In this document: positions 16,043 to 24,174 of the stretch, piece by piece
Numbering within the stretch: the stretch's first letter is position 1
How the letters are laid out: every line of letters begins with the position of its first letter
Source: Nonomuraea pusilla
Lineage (GTDB): Bacteria > Actinomycetota > Actinomycetes > Streptosporangiales > Streptosporangiaceae
Reading direction: 5' to 3'
Length of the DNA stretch: 64,000 nucleotides
Assembly: GCF_900109355.1 (NCBI RefSeq)
Contig: NZ_FOBF01000009.1
Location: forward strand, 186,001-250,000
Made by a program: the position numbers and the translations under genes
Notes under the pieces: model-generated
Database searches by the model: none
Told to the model about the DNA's origin: nothing
What the model saw: the letters and a program-made list of their open reading frames with translations, nothing else

Positions 16043-17150
16043 CACGAGCGTCTTCACGCTGGCCGAACCCGACAGGGAGGCGGCGCTCGTACCCCGGCTG
16101 GCGGAGCTGACCGAGCGGCACCGGCGCGCCTGCGAGCCGTACCGGCGGATCCTCGACGCCATCGGGGCGGCGCCGGCGTACGAGCGGGTGGCCGACTTCC
16201 CCTGGCTTCCCGTACGCATGTTCAAGACGCACGAGCTGCGCAGCGTGCCCGCCGACCAGGTGTTCCGCGTGCTCGTCTCCAGCGGCACCACGGGGGCGCC
16301 GAGCCGGGTCCACCTCGACAGGGAGGCCGCGGCGGCGCAGCCGCGCATGCTGGCGGCCACGCTGCGGGCGGTGCTGGGCGGGCGGCGGCTGCCGATGCTG
16401 ATCGCCGACACCCGTTCCGTGGTGCGCGACCCGACACTGAGCGCCCGCGGCGCAGGCGTGCTGGGCATGATGAACCTCGGCAGGGACCACACGTTCGTGC
16501 TCGACGAGCAGGGGCGCGTCGACACCGAGGCGGTCGGCGGCTTCCTGCGCAGGCACGGCGGCGAGCCCTTCCTGATCTTCGGCTTCACGTTCATGGTGTG
16601 GCTGCACCTGCGCGGGCTCGGCGCCGACCTCTCGCAGGGCACCCTGATCCACTCCGGCGGTTGGAAGCGGCTGGCCGAGCAGGCCGTCGGCAACGCCGAG
16701 TTCCGCCGCACGCTGGCCGAGGAGTGCGGGCTGACCCGGATACACAACTTCTACGGGATGGTGGAGCAGATCGGGACGATCTTCCTGGAAGGGCCGGACG
16801 GCGACGGGCTCTACTGCCCCGACTTCGCCACCGTCGTCGTACGCGACCCCGAGACGTGGGAGGAGGCGCCGCCGGGCACTCCCGGGCTGGTGGAGGTGGT
16901 CAGCACGCTGCCGACGTCGTACCCGGGGCACGTGCTGCTGACCGAGGACCTCGGGGTGGTGCACGGCGTCGACGACGGCGTGTGGCCGGGCAAGCGGTTC
17001 TCGGTGCTCGGCAGGCTGCCCAGAGCGGAGGCCAGGGGCTGCAGCGACGTGTACGCCCAGGCGGAGCCCGGTGCGGTGGTCCCGGGTGGCGCGCGGGCGG
17101 CGGAGCCAGGTGAGGCGGTCGTGGGCGGCCGGGGCGGTGGGCGGGTGTGA
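16032..17150 (+). CDS. LuxE-like acyl-protein synthetase
   Basis: A 372-residue protein of the LuxE/PaaK-like adenylate-forming family. It should activate a fatty acid as acyl-AMP and transfer it to a thiol of the reductase partner (known for LuxE). The phosphate-binding motif reads LVSSGTTGAPSRVHLD, followed by FGFTFMVWLH, SGGWKRL and HNFYGMVEQIG, all conserved in the family. GTG 16032 is the start because the upstream GTG at 15997 runs into TGA. The last 45 residues are low-complexity (Gly/Ala/Val). It overlaps luxC by 1 nt. No luxA, luxB or luxD is present, so bioluminescence is not implied. Confidence 0.85.
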   Translation: MSVVTSVFTLAEPDREAALVPRLAELTERHRRACEPYRRILDAIGAAPAYERVADFPWLPVRMFKTHELRSVPADQVFRVLVSSGTTGAPSRVHLDREAAAAQPRMLAATLRAVLGGRRLPMLIADTRSVVRDPTLSARGAGVLGMMNLGRDHTFVLDEQGRVDTEAVGGFLRRHGGEPFLIFGFTFMVWLHLRGLGADLSQGTLIHSGGWKRLAEQAVGNAEFRRTLAEECGLTRIHNFYGMVEQIGTIFLEGPDGDGLYCPDFATVVVRDPETWEEAPPGTPGLVEVVSTLPTSYPGHVLLTEDLGVVHGVDDGVWPGKRFSVLGRLPRAEARGCSDVYAQAEPGAVVPGGARAAEPGEAVVGGRGGGRV

Positions 17151-18403
17151 TGCGGGCGCAGTCAGACCTGGACGAGCAGGTCGAGGTGACGTTCCCGGCG
17201 CCTGCGACGGTCCCCGCGGGCGCGCTGATCGGCGAGCTCGCGTCGGCCGGCGCCCTCGGCGTCGGCGACGAGCGGATGATCGCGTTCCTGACGGCGTTCG
17301 GCAGGCGGCTCCTGCGCCCGGCGCTCGCCCGCCGCCACCCCGAACTGGGGTCGCTCGGCTTCTTCCTGCGGCCGAGCGAGCTGGTCCGCACGCTCGAGTC
17401 CATGCGGGGCGAGCACGTCCGCGTGCCGCGCGGCCTGGTCTTCCACGTGCCGCCCGCGAACGTCGACACCGTGTTCGTCTACTCGTGGGCGCTGTCGGCG
17501 CTGATGGGCAACCGCAACGTCGTGCGCCTGTCGCGCAGGGCGGGCGCGGTCGCCACGGCGATCGTCGAGGCGCTGCGCGAAGCCCTGGCCGAGGCCGAAC
17601 CCGCGGTCCGCGCCGCGGTGTCCGCCACCCAGCGCCTGGTCTCGTACGGTCGCTCGGCCGACGTCACGGCCGCGCTGTCGGCGGCCTGCGACCTGCGGGT
17701 GGTGTGGGGCGGCGACCGCACCGTGGACGAGATCAGGCGGCATCCGCTCGCCCCCCACGCCCGCGACCTGACCTTCCCCGACCGGTCCTCGTTCGCGGCG
17801 ATCAAGGCGGCGGCCTGGCTGGACGCGCCGCGGTCGGCCAGGGTCCGCGCCGCCCAGGGCTTCGCGAACGACGCGTACTGGTTCGACCAGGCCGCCTGCT
17901 CGTCGCCGCGCACCGTCTACTGGGTGGGCGAGCCGTCCGGCCGGGAGGCCGCCCTCGCCGACTTCACCACCCACCTGTGGCGGGTGCTCGCCGAGCGCGG
18001 GTGGGGCGTCGACGCGGCGATGGCGGTGGAGAAGCGCGTCGCGACGTACGGGCTGGCCGCCGACGGCGTGGCCGGGTCGATCGCCTTCCACGGCAACGCG
18101 CTGGCCAACGTCACGCTCGCGGGCGACGGCGTCACCGCGCCGGGGCGGTGGCTGGGCGCGGGGACGTTCGTGCACGCCGGGCTCTCCTCCCCCGCCGACC
18201 TGGTGCCCCTGGTACGGCGCCGCGACCAGACCATGACGTACTTCGGCTTCACCCGGGCCGAACTGGAGGAGCTGGCGCAGGCGCTGGCCGGGCGCGGCGT
18301 CGACCGGATCGTGCCGGTCGGCGACGCGCTCACCTTCCACCGTGTGTGGGACGGCGTCGACCTGCCGGCCGAGTTCACCCGCCTGGTGACCGTCCTGCCG
18401 TGA
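17150..18403 (+). CDS. LuxC-like acyl reductase
   Basis: A 417-residue LuxC-family (ALDH-superfamily) reductase that would accept an acyl group on cysteine and reduce it with NADPH to an aldehyde. The active-site cysteine lies in FDQAACSSPRTVYWVG, matching the LuxC 'DQxACSSP' signature. FHVPPANVDTVFVYSW near residue 105 and GNRNVVRLS are nucleotide-domain motifs. It starts at ATG 17150 on the luxE stop (TGATG) and is the last gene of the five-gene operon, followed by a hairpin. The direct neighbour LuxE supports an acid-reductase pair. The real substrate, the fate of the aldehyde and any link to pseudaminate decoration are open. Confidence 0.86.
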   Translation: MRAQSDLDEQVEVTFPAPATVPAGALIGELASAGALGVGDERMIAFLTAFGRRLLRPALARRHPELGSLGFFLRPSELVRTLESMRGEHVRVPRGLVFHVPPANVDTVFVYSWALSALMGNRNVVRLSRRAGAVATAIVEALREALAEAEPAVRAAVSATQRLVSYGRSADVTAALSAACDLRVVWGGDRTVDEIRRHPLAPHARDLTFPDRSSFAAIKAAAWLDAPRSARVRAAQGFANDAYWFDQAACSSPRTVYWVGEPSGREAALADFTTHLWRVLAERGWGVDAAMAVEKRVATYGLAADGVAGSIAFHGNALANVTLAGDGVTAPGRWLGAGTFVHAGLSSPADLVPLVRRRDQTMTYFGFTRAELEELAQALAGRGVDRIVPVGDALTFHRVWDGVDLPAEFTRLVTVLP

Positions 18404-18419
18404 CGCGACCAGCTCGTCG

Positions 18420-18455
18420 GGCGGCGGGAGGAAGGTAAAAGGATCTCCCGCTGCC
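18420..18455 (+). terminator. Hairpin after the LuxC gene
   Basis: The 11-nt arms 18420-18430 and 18445-18455 pair with one mismatch around a 14-nt A-rich loop, 16 nt past the luxC stop. Probable terminator of the acyl operon. Confidence 0.5.
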
Positions 18456-18925
18456 GGAATGCGGTGCAGAAACCCCGGCCGCCGAGGCGCGACGGCCCAC
18501 GACGATGTCGGTGCCCGAAGCCGTCGGACGGCTCCGCCGGAAGCAGGACTCCCGACCACCCGAGACCTGCGCCCCGCGGAGCGCGCCGGGGTGCCCCACC
18601 GCACCGGGGCACCCGTCCACGGGGAACTCCGCCGCACGCGGAACCCCGGGGGCAGGGCGACTCCGCCCAGCATGGGACTCGCCTGGCACCTGGGGGCACG
18701 GCTTGTGCCGCGCTCCCGGGCGACGGGAAGCACCGCCCGGCGCTCCTGGCCGCCGGCGGTTCCGGCGGAGGCGGCGGTTCCAGCGGAGGCGGCGGTTCCG
18801 GCGGGGTGGCGCCGCGACCGTCTGCCGCCCCCTCGGGACGCCCCTCGGCACGCCCCCTCGGCACGCCCCTCGGGGTGTTCCGTCCCCCTCCCGTTCTTTC
18901 CATCCCTCCCTTGCAGGAAGCCGTC
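18456..18925. other. Non-coding stretch upstream of the methyltransferase, with an 18-bp repeat
   Basis: About 470 bp with no convincing gene. Open frames exist on both strands but lack family features. It holds three 18-bp GGC/GGA-rich units at 18755-18808 and clustered CCCCTCGGCACG-type repeats at 18835-18880. The 18-bp units, read in the methyltransferase frame, would encode a Gly-Ser linker, but the methyltransferase starts later at a strong ribosome site. Confidence 0.5.
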
Positions 18926-19636
18926 ATGGAGATCACTGAGATCCGCCGACTGATCGACCTTGAGGACACCCACTGGTGGTTCCGGGAACGCCGGGCCGTT
19001 CTCCGCGCCGAGGTGCGCGGGCTGGGCCAGGCGCGCAGCCGTCCTGGACGGGCCCTGGACATCGGCGCGGCCGGCGGTGGCAACACGCGGGTGCTGGCCG
19101 AGGCGGGCTGGGACGCCACGGCCGCCGACCCGTCCGAGGAGGCGGCAGGAGCGGCCAGGGCGCGCGGCCTGACCACGGTGCGGGCCGACGCGCGGGCCCT
19201 GCCGTTCGAACCGTCCAGCATGGACCTCGTGACCGCGTTCGACGTGCTGGAGCACGTCCAGGAGGACTACCTGGTGGCCGAGGAGATCGCCCGCGTGCTG
19301 CGGCCCGGCGGGCACGCGCTCATCGCGGTGCCATGCGACATGACGCTGTGGTCGGCGCACGACGCGGCGGTGGGGCACGTACGCAGGTACGGACGTGATT
19401 CGCTGACGGTCGTGGTGGAGCGGGCCGGCCTGGAGGTGGAGCGGGTGTGGAGCTGGAACGTCCTGCTGCGGCCGTTCGTGGCGATGCACCGGCGCCGCTC
19501 GGCGGGCAGCGACCTGCGCCGGATGCCCGCGCTGGTCAACGCCGGCCTGTCGGCGGTGGTGCGGGCCGAACGGTACCTCCCGGTCAGGTCGCTGAAGGGC
19601 GTGACCCTGTTCCTGCGCGCCCGCCTCCGCCGCTAG
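18926..19636 (+). CDS. Class I SAM-dependent methyltransferase
   Basis: A 236-residue methyltransferase. ATG 18926 is preceded by AGGAAG at a good distance. The opening HWWFRERR is typical of lipid- or glycan-linked Methyltransf_11/23-type enzymes. Motif I is ALDIGAAGGGNT, motif II VRADARALPF, and the post-motif DLVTAFDVLEHVQED. The C-terminal third is rich in hydrophobic and Arg residues, which may sit at the membrane. It stands alone at the end of the glycan region and ends at a hairpin. A role in O- or N-methylation of the surface polymer fits the context but is not shown. Confidence 0.75.
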   Translation: MEITEIRRLIDLEDTHWWFRERRAVLRAEVRGLGQARSRPGRALDIGAAGGGNTRVLAEAGWDATAADPSEEAAGAARARGLTTVRADARALPFEPSSMDLVTAFDVLEHVQEDYLVAEEIARVLRPGGHALIAVPCDMTLWSAHDAAVGHVRRYGRDSLTVVVERAGLEVERVWSWNVLLRPFVAMHRRRSAGSDLRRMPALVNAGLSAVVRAERYLPVRSLKGVTLFLRARLRR

Positions 19637-19653
19637 CGGCCCGCCCGGGAACG

Positions 19654-19683
19654 TTGACCCGGTGATCGATCTCACCCGGTCAA
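19654..19683. terminator. Bidirectional hairpin terminator
   Basis: Arms 19654-19664 and 19673-19683 pair with one mismatch around an 8-nt loop. It lies after the methyltransferase, and the stop of the leftward gene remnant falls inside it. Confidence 0.6.
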
Positions 19684-19866
19684 ACCCACCAGGCCGTCGG
19701 TCAGCGGCACGGCCTGGTGCGCGGCCATGGTCACCTCGTCGTCGCCCACGTCGGCGTAGAGGTTCCAGTCGCCCCTCGGCAGGCGGACCTTCGCCACGCC
19801 ACGCCGGCGGGGGTGACGACGACCCGGTCGCCGGTGAGCGACCAACCCACTGCCTGGGCTCATGCG
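19672..19866 (-). pseudogene. Frameshifted C-terminal remnant of an unknown gene
   Basis: Reading leftwards, one frame gives WSLTGDRVVVTPAGVA and, after a directly repeated GTGGC pair near 19798-19807, the next frame continues KVRLPRGDWNLYADVGDDE and ends LTDGLVGLTG-stop. Removing one 5-bp copy joins both parts into one sensible protein tail. Upstream, the first frame soon meets a TGA. I read this as the 3' end of a decayed gene, convergent with the methyltransferase. The parent family is not recognised. Confidence 0.4.
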
Positions 19867-20138
19867 CACCTCTCCGACGGTTGAAGATCGACACGAGGTA
19901 TCACCGCTGGGCGGCTACGGCGTTCATGACGTTCCTCCAGGCCTCTCCTGAAACGCGCCCGCAGAGCCGGACACCTGCTGGGCCGTGCAGGCCGTTGCTG
20001 GAGGGCTCCTGGTGAGGGCAGGCGTCTTCTCGGGGTCGGTGAGAGGCCGGCGCCCGGCGGGACGGCCGTGCGTCACGGGGTTCGCGGGCGGACGGGCGTG
20101 GAGCGCGGGCGCGCGGGTTTGGCCCTAGGCTGTCGCCT
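19867..20138. other. Intergenic region with leaderless-type promoter for the deacetylase
   Basis: No gene is seen. TAGGCT at 20126-20131 lies 7 nt before GTG 20139, the spacing expected for a leaderless transcript. No clear -35 box. Confidence 0.45.
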
Positions 20139-20816
20139 GTGTTGATTCACGCCATGCTCGCGGCTTCGCTGGCCTTCACCGCGGCGCCCGCGACCGACCA
20201 GCGGACGACGATCGACTGTGCCCGGGTGAAATGCCTGGCGTTGACCTTCGACGACGGGCCGGGCGATCACACCCCCGCGCTGCTCCGGGTGCTGCGTGAG
20301 GAGGGCGCCAAGGCCACCTTCTTCCTGGTGGGCAAGCAGGTGGAGCGGCGTCCCTCGGTGGCCAGGCAGGAGGCGGAGGAGGGGCACGCCGTCGGCAACC
20401 ACACCTACTCCCACCCATGGCTGACGTCGCTGCACGACAACGAGATCCTGGAGGAGCTGCGTACCACGCAGGCTCTGATCGCCGACGCCACGGGGCGGCG
20501 CCCGACGATGTACCGTCCGCCGTACGGCGAGACGGACGAGCGGGTGCTCGGCCTGGCCGACCAGCAGGAGCTGGCCCAGATCCTGTGGACGGGCACCACG
20601 CTCGACTGGAAGCTGCGCGACGCCAAGAAGATCAAGGCCGCTGTGCTCAGGCTGGCCGAACGTGACGGGGTGATCCTCATGCACGACACCGTCCCGCAGA
20701 CGGTCCAGGCCATGCCGGAGATCGTCCGGGAGCTCAAGAAGCGCGGCTACCACCTGGTGACCGTGCCGACGCTGATGCGCGGCAAGGGGCCGAAGGCTGG
20801 AGTGAGTTACTTCTAG
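20139..20816 (+). CDS. Polysaccharide deacetylase (NodB / CE4 family)
   Basis: A 225-residue protein with a short hydrophobic N-terminus (HAMLAASLAFTAAPA) that looks like a signal peptide or anchor. The CE4 motifs are all present: LTFDDGPGDHTP (Asp38, Asp39), NHTYSHP (metal ligands His88 and His92), YRPPYGETD, and LMHDT near the C-terminus. It would remove N-acetyl groups from peptidoglycan or another amino-sugar polymer outside the cell. GTG 20139 is chosen because a TAGGCT box lies exactly 7 nt upstream; ATG 20154 is possible but shortens the signal. The membrane-protein gene follows after 20 nt, so they may form an operon. Confidence 0.85.
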   Translation: MLIHAMLAASLAFTAAPATDQRTTIDCARVKCLALTFDDGPGDHTPALLRVLREEGAKATFFLVGKQVERRPSVARQEAEEGHAVGNHTYSHPWLTSLHDNEILEELRTTQALIADATGRRPTMYRPPYGETDERVLGLADQQELAQILWTGTTLDWKLRDAKKIKAAVLRLAERDGVILMHDTVPQTVQAMPEIVRELKKRGYHLVTVPTLMRGKGPKAGVSYF

Positions 20817-20836
20817 CCGGGCAGTCCCCTGGAACG

Positions 20837-22441
20837 ATGCTGAGCGACACCATGAGAAAGCCCGTGCCGTGGGTGGCGCTCGCGACCTTCGCGGTCGTCC
20901 AGGGCGTGCTGGCCTGCTGGTGGGCCGCGTTCCACCCGGGGCTGTTCAGCCGCGACTCGGTCCTCTACCTCAGCCACACCATGGTGGGGCCGTGGGTGAG
21001 CGACCACTCGGCGCTGTACGACGCGCTGGTGTGGCTCAGCTTCACCAGGACCGGCGACCTGGGCGCGGTGACGCTCGGGCAGACGACGGCGATGGCGGCG
21101 GCGCTGACGTACCTGGCGCAGTCGCTGAAGGCGATAGGCGCGCCGCGCCTGCTGACGACCGTGGTGGCGATGCTGCTGCCGTTCGCCCCCACGGTCGGGG
21201 CGTTCACCGTCACCCTGTGGAAGGACGTTCCGTTCACCGTCTGCGCGGTGGCGATCGCCGGGGTGTGCGCGCGGATGGCGGCCAGGCGCGCGGTGACGGT
21301 TCCGCTGCTGGTGTCGCTCGGCGTGCTGATGACGCTGCTCGGGCTGTTCCGCGCGAACGGCTTCCTGGTCGTGGGCGTGGCGGTGCTGGTGCTGCTGACG
21401 GTCGTCGCGTCGGGGCGGCTGCGGCTGCTGCTGACGGGCGTGCTGGCGGCGGGCCTGCCGCTGCTGCTCACGAACGTGGTGCTCCCCCACGCCGGCATCC
21501 AGGCCCCGTCGAAGACGTACGTCTACCACACCGCCTTCGGCGACATCGCGGTCGCCTACCGGGAGCGTCCCGACCTGTTCACCGATCGGGACAGGGCGCT
21601 CATGGAGGCGGTGGCGCCGCTCAGCCGCTGGTACGAGGGCGGCACCTGCTACACGATCAACCCGCTGATCTGGCGGCGTGACTTCAGCTGGCCGCAGGCG
21701 GACGCGCACGCGAGCGAGCTGCTCGACCTGTGGAAGCGGCTGCTGTTCGCCGACCCGAAGGTCGTGGTGGACGCCCGCCTCTGCCGTGGCGCGATCGCCT
21801 GGCGGCCGGTGCAGGACGAGTGGGCGGTCGGAGGGCAGACGTACCGGTTCTCGCGGCGGCCGAACGCCGACACGTACGTGGGGCCCACGAAGGTGCCGGA
21901 CTTCCCTGGCCGTTCGGTGTTCTCGCTCAGGCCGCTGTCGCCGGAGCTCAACCGGGTGGCCGACCCGTGGCTCACGAACGCGCTCGCCCCGCAGTACGAC
22001 TGGGTGCTGTGGCGGGGCGCGGCGTGGGCGTACCTGGCGTACCTGGCGGTGGCGCTGGGCGCGCTGGCTCTGCGTAACCGCTGGGTGGCCGGGGTGGCGG
22101 CGGTGGTGGCGGGGCAGCAGCTCGCGGTGCTCGCCAACATCTCGGCACAGGACTTCCGTTACATGGCCGCGCCGATCGTGATCGGGGCGATGCTGGTGCC
22201 GCTGCTCCTGGGCGCGCTGGTACGGCCACCGCTCGCCCTCGTCCGCCGCCTGACGTCACGGCCCCGCCCCTCAGGAGACGACGACCGGCCCGCGCAGCCG
22301 CCACCGGAGCCGCAGCGGGGAGGGCCGGACGCGGACGCCGACCGCGAGGGGACGGACACGGCGGAGGCCCGGCCGACCGAGCAGACGCAGCAGCCTCCGC
22401 ACGTCTCCGACAGACGCGCCCTCGGCGAGGACGACCAGTAG
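20837..22441 (+). CDS. Polytopic membrane protein (DUF6020-like / GT-C-like)
   Basis: A 534-residue membrane protein with about ten hydrophobic segments: near 10-30, several between 75 and 210, and three more after about 390. An extracytoplasmic loop of roughly 160 residues (about 230-390) contains several Trp, Cys and Tyr. The motif LWKDVPFT near 130 is typical of DUF6020-type putative glycosyltransferase or mannosyltransferase-like membrane proteins (recalled). The last 80 residues are hydrophilic and disordered. A function in transferring sugars outside the membrane is possible but not shown. A second ATG at 20852 is an alternative start. Confidence 0.6.
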   Translation: MLSDTMRKPVPWVALATFAVVQGVLACWWAAFHPGLFSRDSVLYLSHTMVGPWVSDHSALYDALVWLSFTRTGDLGAVTLGQTTAMAAALTYLAQSLKAIGAPRLLTTVVAMLLPFAPTVGAFTVTLWKDVPFTVCAVAIAGVCARMAARRAVTVPLLVSLGVLMTLLGLFRANGFLVVGVAVLVLLTVVASGRLRLLLTGVLAAGLPLLLTNVVLPHAGIQAPSKTYVYHTAFGDIAVAYRERPDLFTDRDRALMEAVAPLSRWYEGGTCYTINPLIWRRDFSWPQADAHASELLDLWKRLLFADPKVVVDARLCRGAIAWRPVQDEWAVGGQTYRFSRRPNADTYVGPTKVPDFPGRSVFSLRPLSPELNRVADPWLTNALAPQYDWVLWRGAAWAYLAYLAVALGALALRNRWVAGVAAVVAGQQLAVLANISAQDFRYMAAPIVIGAMLVPLLLGALVRPPLALVRRLTSRPRPSGDDDRPAQPPPEPQRGGPDADADREGTDTAEARPTEQTQQPPHVSDRRALGEDDQ

Positions 22442-22463
22442 GCGAGCGGGCGCCGTGCTGCCG

Positions 22464-22488
22464 GGGCGGCGCGCTGCCCGCGCCGCCC
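22464..22488. terminator. Bidirectional terminator between membrane-protein gene and guaA
   Basis: A perfect 10-bp stem (22464-22473 with 22479-22488) and a 5-nt loop between two convergent genes. Confidence 0.75.
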
Positions 22489-22518
22489 TGACCGAGGAGG
22501 AGAGCACCGAGCGGGCGC

Positions 22519-24066
22519 CTACTCCCACTCGATGGTGCCCGGAGGCTTGCTGGTGACGTCGACGACGACCCGGTTGATCTCGCGGACCTCGTTGGTGATG
22601 CGGGTGGAGATGCGGGCCAGCACGTCGTACGGCACCCGCGCCCAGTCGGCGGTCATCGCGTCCTCGGAGGTCACCGGGCGCAGCACGACCGGGTGGCCGT
22701 AGGTGCGGCCGTCGCCCTGGACGCCGACGGAGCGGACGTCGGCGAGCAGCACCACCGGGCACTGCCAGATCTCCCTGTCGAGGCCGGCGCGCGACAGCTC
22801 TTCGCGGGCGATGGCGTCGGCCTCGCGCAGGATGTCGAGGCGGTCGCGGGTGACCTCGCCGACGATGCGGATGCCGAGGCCGGGGCCGGGGAACGGCTGG
22901 CGCCAGACCATCGCGGGCGGCAGCCCGAGCTCCTCGCCCGCGCGCCGCACCTCGTCCTTGAACAGGGCGCGCAGCGGCTCGACCAGCTCGAAGCGCAGGT
23001 CTTCAGGGAGGCCGCCCACGTTGTGGTGGGACTTGATGTTGGCGGTGCCGGTGCCGCCGCCCGACTCGACGACGTCGGGGTAGAGGGTGCCCTGCACGAG
23101 GAAGTCGACGGGGCCGTCGGCCAGGATGGCGCGCTGCTCGTCCTCGAAGACGCGGATGAACTCGCGGCCGATGATCTTGCGCTTCTCCTCGGGGTCGGTG
23201 ACGCCCTCCAGCGCCTTCAGGAACCGGTCGGAGGCGTCGACGACGCGGAGCTTCACGCCGGTGGCGGCCACGAAGTCGCGCTCGACCTGCTCGGCCTCAC
23301 CCTTGCGCAGCAGGCCGTGGTCGACGAAGACGCAGGTGAGGCGCTCGCCGATGGCGCGCTGGACGATGGCGGCGGCCACCGCGGAGTCGACGCCGCCGGA
23401 CAGCGCGCAGATGGCGCGGCCGTCGCCCACCTGGCGGCGGACCGCCTCGACGGAGTCCTCGACGATGTTGAGCATCGTCCAGGTGGGGCGGCAGCCGGCC
23501 GCGTCGAGGAAGTGCTTGAGCACCGTCTGGCCGTGCTCGGAGTGGAGCACCTCGGGGTGGAACTGCACGCCGTACAGGCCGCGCTCGGGGTGCTCGAAGG
23601 CGGCGACCGGGGTCTCGCCGGTGGAGGCGGTGACGGTGAAGCCCTCGGGGGCGGCGGCGACGCTGTCGCCGTGGGACATCCAGACCTTCTGGGTGGCGGG
23701 CAGCCCGGCGAAGATCACGCCTTCGCGCAGCACGTCGAGGGTGGTGCCGCCGTACTCGGCGACGCCGGTGCGGGCCACCTCGCCGCCCAGCGCCTGGGCC
23801 ATGGCCTGGAAGCCGTAGCAGATGCCGAACGTGGGCACGCCCGTGGTGAACAGGCCCGTCGGCACGGCGGGGGCGCCCTCGGCGTAGACCGACGACGGGC
23901 CGCCGGACAGGATGATCGCCTTCGGGTTCTTGGCCATCATCTCCTCGACCGACATCGTCGAGGGGACGATCTCTGAGTAGACGTGGCACTCGCGCACCCG
24001 CCTGGCGATGAGCTGTGCGTACTGTGCGCCGAAGTCGACGACGAGCACTGTGTCGAACTCTGACAC
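22519..24066 (-). CDS. guaA: GMP synthase (glutamine-hydrolysing)
   Basis: A 515-residue GuaA that converts XMP to GMP. The class I glutamine amidotransferase domain (1-195) has Cys83 (FGICYG), His170 and Glu172 (QFHPE). The ATP pyrophosphatase P-loop SGGVDS is at 223-228, followed by the C-terminal dimerisation domain ending PPGTIEWE. Full length. The start is GTG 24064-24066 with a GGGGGG ribosome site. Guanine synthesis is completed in this window by guaB and guaB3 about 20 kb away, so guaA is separated from them by the catabolic genes in between. Confidence 0.96.
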   Translation of the reverse strand: MSEFDTVLVVDFGAQYAQLIARRVRECHVYSEIVPSTMSVEEMMAKNPKAIILSGGPSSVYAEGAPAVPTGLFTTGVPTFGICYGFQAMAQALGGEVARTGVAEYGGTTLDVLREGVIFAGLPATQKVWMSHGDSVAAAPEGFTVTASTGETPVAAFEHPERGLYGVQFHPEVLHSEHGQTVLKHFLDAAGCRPTWTMLNIVEDSVEAVRRQVGDGRAICALSGGVDSAVAAAIVQRAIGERLTCVFVDHGLLRKGEAEQVERDFVAATGVKLRVVDASDRFLKALEGVTDPEEKRKIIGREFIRVFEDEQRAILADGPVDFLVQGTLYPDVVESGGGTGTANIKSHHNVGGLPEDLRFELVEPLRALFKDEVRRAGEELGLPPAMVWRQPFPGPGLGIRIVGEVTRDRLDILREADAIAREELSRAGLDREIWQCPVVLLADVRSVGVQGDGRTYGHPVVLRPVTSEDAMTADWARVPYDVLARISTRITNEVREINRVVVDVTSKPPGTIEWE

Positions 24067-24174
24067 CGAGAGAACCCCCCAAAGGCGAATGCGGTGACCT
24101 CAGTGTATCGGCCCCCGCATTCACCAGGACCTCCCGTACCGGCGCCGCGGAACCTCAGCAGCCCCGTAGGTCGG

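Noticed and set aside
13517..18403. A bioluminescence (lux) operon
   Set aside because: Only luxC- and luxE-like genes occur. luxA, luxB and luxD are missing, and the neighbours are glycan genes.
18375..18851. A possible 158-residue leftward gene after luxC
   Set aside because: Composition is Arg/Gly/Pro-rich without motifs, it overlaps luxC, and no ribosome site is seen.
20126..20131. A classical -35/-10 promoter for the deacetylase
   Set aside because: No TTGAC-like box lies 16-19 nt upstream of TAGGCT, so only the -10 element is claimed.
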